Shown: positions 27,528 to 36,410 of the stretch, piece after piece | How the letters are laid out: every line of letters begins with the position of its first letter | How positions within the stretch are numbered: position 1 is the first letter of the stretch | NCBI GenBank assembly: GCA_965214625.1 | Contig: OZ243962.1 | Span: forward strand, 2,418,001-2,482,000 | Direction of reading: 5' to 3' | Length of the DNA: 64,000 nt | DNA from: G965214625 sp965214625 | GTDB lineage: Bacteria > Pseudomonadota > Gammaproteobacteria > Arenicellales > Poriferihabitantaceae | Program-made: the position numbers and the translations under genes | Notes under the pieces: model-generated | What the model was told of the DNA's origin: nothing | Databases searched by the model: none | Seen by the model: only the letters and a program-made list of their open reading frames with translations

Positions 27528-27888
27528 GATGCCCCCAAGTCAGCGGTCATTGATACGAATGTCGTTGTTTCCGGACTGATCACGGACGATGACAGTCCTA
27601 CCGTATGGATTCTCAACAGTATGCTCAAGGGTGAATTCCCGTTTTAGATATCCAAGGAACGGATGAAAATATCGATACACTGCTTTCCGAGATTGTAGTG
27701 AATGCCATGTGGCGTGAACCGGAATCAACCCAAGTCGCCCCCGATTCCGGTGACAACCACCTCTGGCATCTATTGGCTTCACAATCTGAAAGTCTCCTTG
27801 TGACCGACGACAAGCGATTGCTGAGAAGCCCCCAGTGGTGCATTCAGTGGTTTCGCCGAGGTACTTTGTCGAATTGTTTGTTTCCTGA
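27528..27888 (+). pseudogene. Broken PIN-domain toxin (VapC-like)
   Basis: The first piece reads KSAVIDTNVVVSGLIT, a PIN-domain N-terminus with its first catalytic Asp, and ends at a stop (27654). A second piece in another frame reads APDSGDNHLWHLLASQ then SLLVTDDKRLLRSP, the PIN C-terminal acidic motif. A third piece, PPVVHSVVSPRYFVELF, ends at TGA 27886. Two frameshifts and a missing middle segment show that the toxin is dead. With the RHH remnant it forms a decayed toxin-antitoxin module. Confidence 0.65.
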
Positions 27889-28174
27889 CAGAATTTGCCG
27901 CCGACAGGGAGTGCACCCGCTATTGGTCACCGTCCGAGCAAGACGGGCAGTCAGCGCCTCTGTCACAAAATCAATGAATACAAGGGCGGCGATTTCGGCC
28001 GCATGACGCTTCCGTCTATGTCAGCTCGCACGTTTCCGTAGTGCGGGAGAGCCGAGAGACCAATGCACAACGCCATGACTACGAAAGGACACGCAGCGAG
28101 TTGCAATTCGTCCGACTGTTCTAAAGCACGCCATGCTGTTGATCGTATCAGACTTGGGCACCTATCCGGGATGA
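27889..28174. other. Degenerate region before tRNA-Leu
   Basis: Some 286 bases adjoining the tRNA and the broken toxin gene. Short frames look protein-like (for example HKINEYKGGDFGRMTLPS) but I cannot assign them. It may be further gene debris. Confidence 0.3.
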
Positions 28175-28261
28175 TGGTACCGAGGAAAGGACTTGAACCT
28201 TCACGGGCTAATGCCCACTAGCACCTGAAGCTAGCGCGTCTACCAATTCCGCCACCTCGGC
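28175..28261 (-). tRNA. tRNA-Leu (anticodon CAG)
   Basis: An 87-base cloverleaf on the minus strand. The acceptor is GCCGAGG pairing with CCTCGGT (first pair G-U), then discriminator A and an encoded CCA. The anticodon stem-loop is CTAGC-TTCAGGT-GCTAG, giving anticodon CAG. A long class II variable arm follows, then the GGTTCAAGTCC T-loop. The length and long variable arm fit leucine tRNA. It lies beside the decayed toxin-antitoxin remnants, a common site for integrated elements. Confidence 0.95.
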
Positions 28262-28640
28262 ACAGAACAGGGAGCCAGACTCTACAGATTGTTTGATTTA
28301 TTGTCAATTCGAGCGTAGCCGCCCGGAACGACCCCATAGTCAGTAATAACGTTGGTCGATGAATGGGGTGTCTGTTGGCCGGGTATCCGGGTCGTTCAAG
28401 ACCCAGATACGGGACCAATGGATCGGTTGAACCCGGGAGTGACCAATCCGACGGTCATCGGCAGATTCTTCATCGGGTTTTTGACCCGAACGTCCGGGTC
28501 CAGGGCGGTAAAGCGGGGTGACGTGTTCGTCATGGCGAATATCGAGATATCTATCAATCGGTTTCTTGTCATTCGCTATATAATTCAACTTTGAAATTGG
28601 GTATTCTCGGCAGGTTTTAAAAGTACACTGAGACTGTAGT
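28262..28640. other. Gap between tRNA-Leu and prfB
   Basis: About 380 bases with no supported gene. It should hold the promoters of the divergent tRNA and of prfB; a TATAAT-like hexamer lies near 28577. Confidence 0.4.
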
Positions 28641-29739
28641 ATGTCCACTGCCAATGAATTGCTGGAATCGTTGAACGAGGCTGAACGACGTGTTCATGCG
28701 TTAAGGGGGTATCTTTGACTATGAACAAAAAAAGGAGCGTCTTGAAGAGGTCAACTTAAGACTTGAAGCACCCACGATCTGGGATAACCCGCAAGAGGCC
28801 CAGGCCCTCGGCCAGGAACGGTCTCGACTCCAGGAATTTGTGGAGGGCTTGGACGGATTGTCCAAAGATATCAAGGACAGTCAGGAATTACTGGAACTGA
28901 CTCAAATCGAGGAGGATATCGAGATCCTCAGTGAGATCGAACAAGAGGTGGGGCGCCTTTTACCCCGATTGGAAAAAATCGAGTTTCGCCGAATGTTCAG
29001 CCAGGAGGCGGATGCCAATAATGCCTTTGTTGATATTCAGGCAGGATCCGGAGGAACCGAAGCACAGGATTGGGCAGAAATGCTGTTGCGCATGTATTTG
29101 AGATGGGGAGAGCGCCAGGGGTACGGGTTGGACGTCGTGGAAAGATCGCCCGGTGATGTGGCCGGGATTAAAAGTGCAACCGTCAAGGTCATTGGCGAGT
29201 ATGCCTATGGCTACCTTCGTACTGAGACTGGAGTACATCGACTGGTCAGGAAAAGTCCGTTTGATTCCGGCAATCGTCGACATACCTCTTTCGCTTCAGT
29301 GTATGCCTATCCGGAAATCGACGATAGCTTCGAGATTGATATCAATCCGGCGGAGCTTAGAGTGGATACCTATCGTGCAAGTGGCGCGGGGGGGCAGCAC
29401 GTTAACCGGACCGATTCAGCCGTACGGATTACCCATTTGCCGAGTGGCATTGTGGTGCAATGCCAAAATGACCGATCCCAGCATCGCAATCGGGCTGAAG
29501 CGATGTCGGTGCTCAAAGCGCGACTCTATGAGGCCGAGATGCAAAGGCGCCGGAAGGCCCAGCAATCGGAAGAGGACAACAAATCGGACATCGGTTGGGG
29601 AAGTCAGATCCGTTCTTATGTGCTTGATCAGTCCAGAATCAAGGACCTACGAACCGGCGTGGAAACCGGCAATACCCAAGCGGTACTCGATGGATCGCTC
29701 AATCAGTTCATTGAAGCCAGCCTAAAGGCCGGACTTTAA
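28641..29739 (+). CDS. prfB: Peptide chain release factor 2 (programmed +1 frameshift)
   Basis: Terminates translation at UGA and UAA. The zero frame starts at ATG 28641 and reads 25 codons to an in-frame TGA at 28716-28718. A +1 shift at CTT then continues from 28717 to the stop at 29739, giving 365 residues, as in E. coli. The shift site has the classic form: a Shine-Dalgarno-like AGGGGG, then TATCTTTGAC. Domain markers are the SPF tripeptide (VRKSPFDSG), which reads the stop codon, and GAGGQHVN, whose GGQ promotes peptide release. lysS follows 28 bases downstream. Confidence 0.97.
28704..28719 (+). promoter_or_regulatory. Programmed +1 frameshift site in prfB
   Basis: AGGGGG followed by TATCTTTGAC: an internal Shine-Dalgarno sequence, a slippery CTT codon and a UGA stop. 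This is the known autoregulatory element: low RF2 lets the ribosome shift +1 and make full-length RF2. Gene callers that ignore it would start the gene too late. Confidence 0.96.
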
Positions 29740-29767
29740 CGGCAGCCCTGCAAAAACAGATAGTACC

Positions 29768-31261
29768 ATGTTGGATGAAAGCGAACAGATGCAGCAACGA
29801 CGGGAAAAGCTGAAACAACTGCGAACCTCCGGGGTGCCTTTTCCGAATGATTTCAGGCGTGATGCGTTTGCGGGCGACCTGGCAGACTGCTATGCCGATG
29901 CCCCGGAAAAGCTCGCTCAAGGTACGGTCAGGGTCAAGGTGGCGGGACGATTGATATCCCGTCGCGTGATGGGGAAGGCGAGCTTTGCGCATATCCGGGA
30001 CATGACGGGCCAAATCCAGCTGTTCGTGCAGCGTGACCGCTTGCCCGAAGGCGTATATAACGAGCAATTCAAGAAATTTGATATTGGCGATATCATCTGT
30101 GCCGAAGGCGAGTTGTTTCATACCAAAACCGGTGAACTCAGTATCAGGACGGATACGGTAAGGCTGCTCACCAAGTCGCTGCGGCCGCTGCCCGAGAAGT
30201 ATCATGGACTGATCGATCCCGAGATCCGTTATCGGCAACGGTACGTTGACCTGATTGTCAATGAATCGACCCGACAGGTATTCAGGACCCGGGCAGCAAT
30301 CATCCAGTATATTCGGTCATTTATGATCAAGCGGTTGTTTCTGGAAGTCGAGACACCGATGATGCATCCAATACCGGGCGGTGCACTGGCCCGCCCCTTT
30401 GCGACCTATCACAATGCGCTCGACATGCCGTTATTTTTGAGGGTGGCACCCGAACTGTATCTCAAGCGGTTGGTTGTGGGCGGTTTTGAAAGAGTCTTTG
30501 AAATCAACCGGAGTTTCAGGAATGAGGGCATCAGTACTCGCCACAATCCGGAGTTCACGATGCTCGAGTTCTATTGGGCCTATGCCGATTACCAGGACTT
30601 GATCGATTTGACCGAAAAACTGGTGCGGGGCTTGTTCCAAACAGTGCTGGGGACGCAAAAAATCAGTTATCAGGGGCAAGAGATTGATTTTTCCAAACCC
30701 TTCAAACGGTGGACATTGTTGGAGTCCATTGCCCATTTCTGTCCCGATATTGAGATTCGCGACCTGACTGACCTGACCCGTGCCAGGGCATTGTGCGATC
30801 GACTGGATATTCCGGTTCAACGAGGAGATGGACTGGGAAAGCTGCAAATGGAATTGTTTGAAAAACAGGTGGAAGACAAGCTGGTGGACCCGGTGTTCAT
30901 TACCGCCTATCCGGTCGAAGTGTCTCCGTTGTCACGTCGCAATGATGCGGAACAGGACCTCAGTGATCGGTTTGAGTTGTTTGCCGGTCGAAGAGAGCTT
31001 GCCAATGGGTTTTCCGAGTTGAATGACCCGGAAGATCAGGCAGACCGGTTCAAAAAACAGGTGAAAGACAAGGAAGCCGGTGATGTTGAAGCGATGCATT
31101 ACGATGCCGACTACATCCGTGCGCTGGAATACGGGATGCCACCCACAGCGGGGGAAGGTATTGGAATCGATCGCCTGGTCATGCTGATGACGGACAGTCC
31201 CTCTATTCGCGATGTGTTGCTGTTTCCGCATATGCGTCCGGAAACCACTCCCGAGCCGTAG
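29768..31261 (+). CDS. lysS: Lysyl-tRNA synthetase, class II
   Basis: Charges tRNA-Lys. 497 residues. The N-terminal OB-fold anticodon-binding domain (RVKVAGRLISRRVMGKASFAHIRD) precedes the class II catalytic core with motif 2 FEINRSFRNEGISTRHNPEFTMLEFYWAY and motif 3 GIGIDRLVMLMTD. The prfB-lysS order is a well-known gammaproteobacterial pair. Confidence 0.97.
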   Translation: MLDESEQMQQRREKLKQLRTSGVPFPNDFRRDAFAGDLADCYADAPEKLAQGTVRVKVAGRLISRRVMGKASFAHIRDMTGQIQLFVQRDRLPEGVYNEQFKKFDIGDIICAEGELFHTKTGELSIRTDTVRLLTKSLRPLPEKYHGLIDPEIRYRQRYVDLIVNESTRQVFRTRAAIIQYIRSFMIKRLFLEVETPMMHPIPGGALARPFATYHNALDMPLFLRVAPELYLKRLVVGGFERVFEINRSFRNEGISTRHNPEFTMLEFYWAYADYQDLIDLTEKLVRGLFQTVLGTQKISYQGQEIDFSKPFKRWTLLESIAHFCPDIEIRDLTDLTRARALCDRLDIPVQRGDGLGKLQMELFEKQVEDKLVDPVFITAYPVEVSPLSRRNDAEQDLSDRFELFAGRRELANGFSELNDPEDQADRFKKQVKDKEAGDVEAMHYDADYIRALEYGMPPTAGEGIGIDRLVMLMTDSPSIRDVLLFPHMRPETTPEP

Positions 31262-31305
31262 TCGGTTGCAGGACACTTCATCCCGGTCGGTCGGTTGTAA
31301 GGCAG

Positions 31306-32553
31306 ATGATTAAGCCGCTGGAACTATTTATCGGTTTGCGGTATACGCGGGCCAAGCGGCGCAATCATTTTATTTCCTTTATCTCGGCGACCTCGATGCT
31401 GGGAATCATTCTCGGGGTGTGGGCGTTGATTACGGTCATGTCGATCATGAACGGTTTTCACAAGGAATTGAGAGACCGTATCTTGTTTGTGGTCTCTCAT
31501 GTCACCGTGAGTGGTTATGATGGCCTGTTGGACGATTGGCAATCGGTATCAAGGATCGTGGCCGACCATCCCCAGGTGCGCTCCCAGGCACCGTTTATCC
31601 TCGGTCAGGGCATGTTGACCAAAGGGAAACAGGTCTCCGGCGCACTCATACGGGGGATTGATCCGGAACGGGAACGGTCGGTGTCCGACGTGTTGAATCA
31701 TATCGTTGAGGGCAATCCGGACGCACTCAAGGCCGGACGGTTTGGCATTATCCTTGGCAAGGGTCTGGCGGCCAGGCTGGGGGTTTCTGTCGGCCAGAAG
31801 GTAACCGTGGTGGCACCCAAGGGGAAAGTGACCCCGGCCGGTTTACTGCCGAGACTGAAACGGTTTACCGTTGTCGGCCTGTTTGAGATCAATATGTATG
31901 AATACGACAACGGGATTGCGCTGGTCCATCTCAGTGATGCCGCCCGGTTATTGAGTATTCAGGGGCAGATCAGCGGCTTGCGTTTGAAACTTGAGGATGT
32001 GGAACAGGCACGGACAGTGCGCTATCAACTGGATGAACAGCTGGGGACGCACTATCGGATCCGTGACTGGACGCTTGAACATGCCAACTTTTTTCGTGCA
32101 CTGGAAATAGAAAAACGGGTGGTGTTTATTGTCTTGTTGTTGATTATTGCGGTGGCCGCTTTCAATATCGTTTCGACACTGGTCATGATTGTCACCGACA
32201 AGCAGGCGGATGTGGCTATTCTCAGGACGTTGGGGTTGAGCCCTGGCAGTATCATGAAGGTGTTCATGGTGCAAGGAACGGTGATCGGCGTGGTCGGTAC
32301 GGTGTTGGGGGGAGGGCTGGGTGTCATCACGGCGCTCAATGTGGAGACACTCATTCCGGCACTTGAAACTTTTTTCAAAACGGAGTTGTTTCCATCCAAT
32401 GTCTATGTGATCAGTGATTTTCCGGCGGAAATGCGATGGTCGGATGTGATGCGTATCGTCATTGCCTCATTGGGGATGAGCTTTCTGGCGACGGTCTATC
32501 CGGCCTGGCGGGCGTCGAGGCTGCAACCGGCGGATGCCCTGAGGGATGAATGA
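31306..32553 (+). CDS. Lipoprotein-releasing ABC transporter permease (LolC/LolE family)
   Basis: Inner-membrane permease of the Lol system, which extracts mature outer-membrane lipoproteins and passes them to LolA. The N-terminus ELFIGLRYTRAKRRNHFISFIS and TSMLGIILGVWALI are LolC/E signatures. A large periplasmic MacB-like domain follows, then three C-terminal helices and the FtsX segment. The end, YPAWRASRLQPADALRDE, is diagnostic. Only one permease gene accompanies lolD, so the transporter is probably a homodimer (LolF type). Overlaps lolD by four bases. Confidence 0.92.
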   Translation: MIKPLELFIGLRYTRAKRRNHFISFISATSMLGIILGVWALITVMSIMNGFHKELRDRILFVVSHVTVSGYDGLLDDWQSVSRIVADHPQVRSQAPFILGQGMLTKGKQVSGALIRGIDPERERSVSDVLNHIVEGNPDALKAGRFGIILGKGLAARLGVSVGQKVTVVAPKGKVTPAGLLPRLKRFTVVGLFEINMYEYDNGIALVHLSDAARLLSIQGQISGLRLKLEDVEQARTVRYQLDEQLGTHYRIRDWTLEHANFFRALEIEKRVVFIVLLLIIAVAAFNIVSTLVMIVTDKQADVAILRTLGLSPGSIMKVFMVQGTVIGVVGTVLGGGLGVITALNVETLIPALETFFKTELFPSNVYVISDFPAEMRWSDVMRIVIASLGMSFLATVYPAWRASRLQPADALRDE

Positions 32554-33242
32554 TACCGGGGACTGACCAGGCGGTGATTGAGTGTGCCGCGGTAACCAAA
32601 ACCTTTTCCGAGGGCAATTTGAGGGTGGATGTGCTCAAGGGTATCAGTCTGCGTATTGGACAGGGGGAACAGGTTGCCATTGTCGGTGCATCGGGTTCGG
32701 GTAAAAGTACATTGCTGCATATTCTCGGGGGCTTGTCGAAGCCCACCACCGGTGAGGTGCGGGTGGATAACCAGGCTATCAATACGCTCTCGGAGGCCGC
32801 ACTGGGCCAATTGAGGAATCAGGCGCTGGGTTTTGTTTACCAATTCCACCACCTGTTGCCCGAGTTCACCGCGTTGGAAAACATCGCGATGCCGCTGTTG
32901 ATTCGAAAGACCGCTGTCCGTCAGGCCTTCCTTCGTGCAGAGCAATTGCTCAAACGAGTCGGATTGTCTGACCGGATGGGTCATAAACCGGGGGAACTGT
33001 CCGGCGGCGAGCGTCAAAGAGCGGCCGTCGCCCGGGCAGTCGTCACCCAGCCGAGCTGTATCTTGGCGGATGAACCAACGGGCAATCTCGATGCAAGCAC
33101 TGCGGATTCCATCCATCAACTGATGATCGAGTTGAATGAAGAGAATCGTACCAGCCTGGTGATTGTGACCCATGACATGGCGTTGGCCGGAAAAATGGGC
33201 CGCATGGTCCGCATCGAAAATGGTCTTGTCACAGAGGAGTGA
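32550..33242 (+). CDS. lolD: Lipoprotein-releasing ABC transporter ATPase
   Basis: ATPase of the Lol complex, 230 residues. Walker A GASGSGKST, Q-loop with the characteristic FVYQFHHLLPEFTALEN, signature LSGGERQRAAVARA, Walker B LADEPTGNLD and switch His in VTHDMALA. Translation is coupled to the permease. No second permease gene follows; lon begins 118 bases on. Confidence 0.94.
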   Translation: MIPGTDQAVIECAAVTKTFSEGNLRVDVLKGISLRIGQGEQVAIVGASGSGKSTLLHILGGLSKPTTGEVRVDNQAINTLSEAALGQLRNQALGFVYQFHHLLPEFTALENIAMPLLIRKTAVRQAFLRAEQLLKRVGLSDRMGHKPGELSGGERQRAAVARAVVTQPSCILADEPTGNLDASTADSIHQLMIELNEENRTSLVIVTHDMALAGKMGRMVRIENGLVTEE

Positions 33243-33360
33243 TCGGTTGCCACGACCCGGGGCCTGATTTCGAAGGCCTCGGCGTGTACTTGCTTATTGT
33301 TTTTGCCATCCCCATATATCAGCACTGATTGCCTATCAATCTCGGTTTTGCCTGTTAATC

Positions 33361-35730
33361 ATGAATACACAAGATACCAATGACACCGTGAAGGATCTGG
33401 CACGACCGGAAGATGGCTTGCCTGCGGTGTTGCCCTTGTTGCCGATGGAGAAAAAACCGTTCTTCCCGGGCCAGGTACTGCCGGTGTTTTTGAATACAAA
33501 ACGCTGGAAAAAAACACTGAAGACGATTTTCAAGTTGAAGCATGAGGCACTCGGGGTAGTGTTTACCGATGGCGTGAGCCCGGATGTGGTGAAGGCCGCC
33601 CATTTCAGGAATGTCGGCACGGTCTGTCGGTTACATAATGTCGAATTGGATGAGGATCATGTCCGACTCGTTTTAGGTGGCCTGCAACGTTTTGAGATCA
33701 GCCAATGGGTCTCCGAAAAGAGACCGTTTTCAGCCCAGGTCCGTTATTTTCCCGATCCGAGGGTCAAGGAAACCACCGAAATCAAAGCGTATATCACGGC
33801 GATCGTCAACATTATCAAGGAACTGTTGCCATTAAATCCGATGTATGGCGAAGAATTGAAAATGTCCCTGAATTACTTTGGCACCGGGGATCCGGCGCGA
33901 CTGGCTGATTTCGGGGCCAGTCTGACGACGGCCAATGCGAATGAAATGCAGGAGATTCTGGAAACGTTTGACCTTGTGCCAAGGATGGAGAAGACACTGA
34001 TCCTGCTGCAAAAAGAGGTCGAGATAGCCAGAGCGCAGACGGAGATACGCCAACATGTCGAGGAAGAAATCACCCAGCATCAACGGGAGATATTCCTGCG
34101 CGAGCAACTCAAGTTCATCCAGATCGAACTGGGTATTTCAAAAGATGACCGAACATCGGAAATGGAAGCGTTCAAGGCCAATTTGACCGGATGCGTCATC
34201 CCGGCACCGGTGCAGAAAAAGCTGGACGAGGAAATGACCAAGATAACGGTACTGGAAAGGGGGTCGCCAGAATACACCGTCACACGGAATTATCTCGATT
34301 GGCTGACCAATGTGCCTTGGGGGAAATTCAGCACGGATTCACTTGATCTGGACAAGGCGGCGGTCGTGCTCGACAAAGACCACGAGGGACTGGATGAGGT
34401 TAAGGAACGTATCCTTGAGTTCATCGGCGTCGGCAAGATGAAAGGAGAGATATCAGGTTCCATCATGTTGCTTGTTGGCCCTCCGGGTGTCGGTAAAACC
34501 TCCCTGGGCCGCTCGATCGCCAGTGCCTTGGATCGGACGTTTTATCGCTTTTCTGTCGGGGGTATGCGAGATGAGGCCGAAATCAAGGGCCATCGACGAA
34601 CGTACATCGGTTCGATGCCCGGCAAATTCATCCAGGCATTACGGGAATGTGGAACCGCCAATCCCGTCATCATGCTCGATGAGGTTGACAAGATGGGGAT
34701 GTCCTACCAGGGGGATCCGGCCTCTGCGTTGCTGGAGGTGCTCGACCCCGAGCAGAACAGGGATTTTCTTGATCACTACCTGGATGTCCGCGTGGATTTG
34801 TCGAAAGTGTTGTTTGTCTGTACGGCCAATCAGATCGATACGATCCCGACCCCGTTACTGGACCGCATGGAGACCATCCGCCTCTCGGGCTATCTCTCGG
34901 CCGAGAAAGTGGCCATTGCAAGAAAGCACTTGCTGCCGAAGCAGCTGAAACGGGCCGGACTCAAGCAACGGGGGCAACTTCGCATCGATACTGCTGCGAT
35001 CCAGCAGATCGCGGAAAAATACGCCAGAGAAGCCGGTGTCAGAAAACTGGAGAAGTTGCTTGGCACGATCGCCAGAAAAGCCGTCATGAAAATTCTCAAG
35101 GAGAATGTACCGGTGCATGTCAAGAAAAGTCAGTTGAGTGACTATTTGGGCAAACCGGTCTTTACTGACGATGATCGTATCGGCGGAACCGGCGTGGTAA
35201 CCGGGCTTGCGTGGACGGCGATGGGGGGGGCGACCCTGGATATCGAGGCCACTCGCAGTCATCAGTTTGCCCGGGGTTTCAAGCTGACCGGCCAACTCGG
35301 TGATGTCATGAAGGAATCGGCCGAAATTGCGTATAGTTATGTGGTCGGCAATGCGAACAGGCTGGATATCGACAAGACATTCTTTGAAAAAGCGATGATC
35401 CACCTGCATGTGCCTGCCGGGGCGACCCCTAAGGACGGGCCGAGTGCGGGGATTACCATGACCTCGGCCCTGGTGTCGTTGGCGAAAAACAAATCGGTCA
35501 AAAAATCGTTGGCAATGAGCGGGGAAATTTCCTTGACAGGACAAGTTCTACCGGTCGGTGGCATCAAGGAAAAAATCATTGCGGCAAGAAGAAACAAGAT
35601 CGGGACACTGGTTCTGCCCAAGGCAAATCAGGGCGATTTTGAGGAACTCCCTGACTATGTCGTCAAGGGAATCAAGGCACATTTCGTGTCTGATTATCAT
35701 GAGGTGTTTCCCCTCCTGTTCAACCGATAG
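33361..35730 (+). CDS. lon: ATP-dependent Lon-family protease
   Basis: Hexameric cytosolic AAA+ protease. The N-terminal substrate-binding domain starts LPLLPMEKKPFFPGQVLPVFL, where MEKKPFFPGQ differs from the PLRDVVVYP of standard Lon. A long helical linker follows, then the AAA+ module with Walker A GPPGVGKT (about 375-382) and Walker B VIMLDEVDKM. The protease domain has PKDGPSAG with catalytic Ser695 and GGIKEK with Lys738. The divergent N-terminus and 789-residue length resemble the Pseudomonas AsrA-type paralogue, so a second canonical lon may exist elsewhere; this is inference. Confidence 0.93.
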   Translation: MNTQDTNDTVKDLARPEDGLPAVLPLLPMEKKPFFPGQVLPVFLNTKRWKKTLKTIFKLKHEALGVVFTDGVSPDVVKAAHFRNVGTVCRLHNVELDEDHVRLVLGGLQRFEISQWVSEKRPFSAQVRYFPDPRVKETTEIKAYITAIVNIIKELLPLNPMYGEELKMSLNYFGTGDPARLADFGASLTTANANEMQEILETFDLVPRMEKTLILLQKEVEIARAQTEIRQHVEEEITQHQREIFLREQLKFIQIELGISKDDRTSEMEAFKANLTGCVIPAPVQKKLDEEMTKITVLERGSPEYTVTRNYLDWLTNVPWGKFSTDSLDLDKAAVVLDKDHEGLDEVKERILEFIGVGKMKGEISGSIMLLVGPPGVGKTSLGRSIASALDRTFYRFSVGGMRDEAEIKGHRRTYIGSMPGKFIQALRECGTANPVIMLDEVDKMGMSYQGDPASALLEVLDPEQNRDFLDHYLDVRVDLSKVLFVCTANQIDTIPTPLLDRMETIRLSGYLSAEKVAIARKHLLPKQLKRAGLKQRGQLRIDTAAIQQIAEKYAREAGVRKLEKLLGTIARKAVMKILKENVPVHVKKSQLSDYLGKPVFTDDDRIGGTGVVTGLAWTAMGGATLDIEATRSHQFARGFKLTGQLGDVMKESAEIAYSYVVGNANRLDIDKTFFEKAMIHLHVPAGATPKDGPSAGITMTSALVSLAKNKSVKKSLAMSGEISLTGQVLPVGGIKEKIIAARRNKIGTLVLPKANQGDFEELPDYVVKGIKAHFVSDYHEVFPLLFNR

Positions 35731-35867
35731 ATATATGACTGCTCGTGAAATAGCATCAAGTAAAATACGACATCTTAGAATTGCGTTGACAGGAAGAAGG
35801 ATACACCTTTGAGGTCGGCTTTTAGTATGATAAATTATCCGGGACAGTTTGATTTGTGAGGATTATG

Positions 35868-36296
35868 ATGAGTAAGGTGGGTGACATTCTGGATTCCAAA
35901 CCTCAGGTAATCTGGAGCTTGCGTTCAGACCAGTCGGTATTGGATGCCTTGAGGCTGATGTCGGAGAAGGGAATTGGTGCCATACTGGTGATTGATGATG
36001 GAAAACTGGTTGGTATTTTGAGTGAGCGGGATTATGCCCGTAAGGTCGTGCTGGATTCACGTTCCTCGTCATCAACATTGATCGGCGATATCATGACCTC
36101 TCAGGTGATGTGTGTTGATCGCAGCGACAGCATCAATGAGTGCATGAGCATCATGACCCAAAGAGATTTCCGGCATCTGCCGGTACTGAAAGGTGACGAG
36201 GTGTTGGGGATGGTTTCAGTGGGCGATTTATTGAAGCGAATTATCAATGAACAGCAATCCACGATCGAGCATCTTGAGCAGTATATCAGCGGATAG
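35868..36296 (+). CDS. CBS-pair domain protein
   Basis: A 142-residue stand-alone tandem CBS module: domain 1 includes DQSVLDALRLMSEKGIGAILV and GILSERDYARKVV, domain 2 includes DSINECMSIMTQRDFRHLPV and GMVSVGDLLKRII. Such modules bind adenosyl ligands (AMP, ATP, SAM, NAD) and signal energy state to partners. GAGG lies six bases before ATG 35868; an ATG directly before it and a GTG at 35856 are alternatives. The partner is unknown. Confidence 0.85.
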   Translation: MSKVGDILDSKPQVIWSLRSDQSVLDALRLMSEKGIGAILVIDDGKLVGILSERDYARKVVLDSRSSSSTLIGDIMTSQVMCVDRSDSINECMSIMTQRDFRHLPVLKGDEVLGMVSVGDLLKRIINEQQSTIEHLEQYISG

Positions 36297-36410
36297 CATG
36301 GTCCAGCTATCGCTTTTCATCGGTCGAGAATTTCCACAGGTTCCAAGTTTCTCCCGACGACGTGCACAGCGCCTGGCGCCCAACCCTCCCTCCCTCCCGA
36401 GGAAGTCGTG

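Noticed and set aside
28352..28594. Plus-strand frame of 80 codons before prfB
   Set aside because: No motif and no ribosome binding site; lies in the prfB promoter region.
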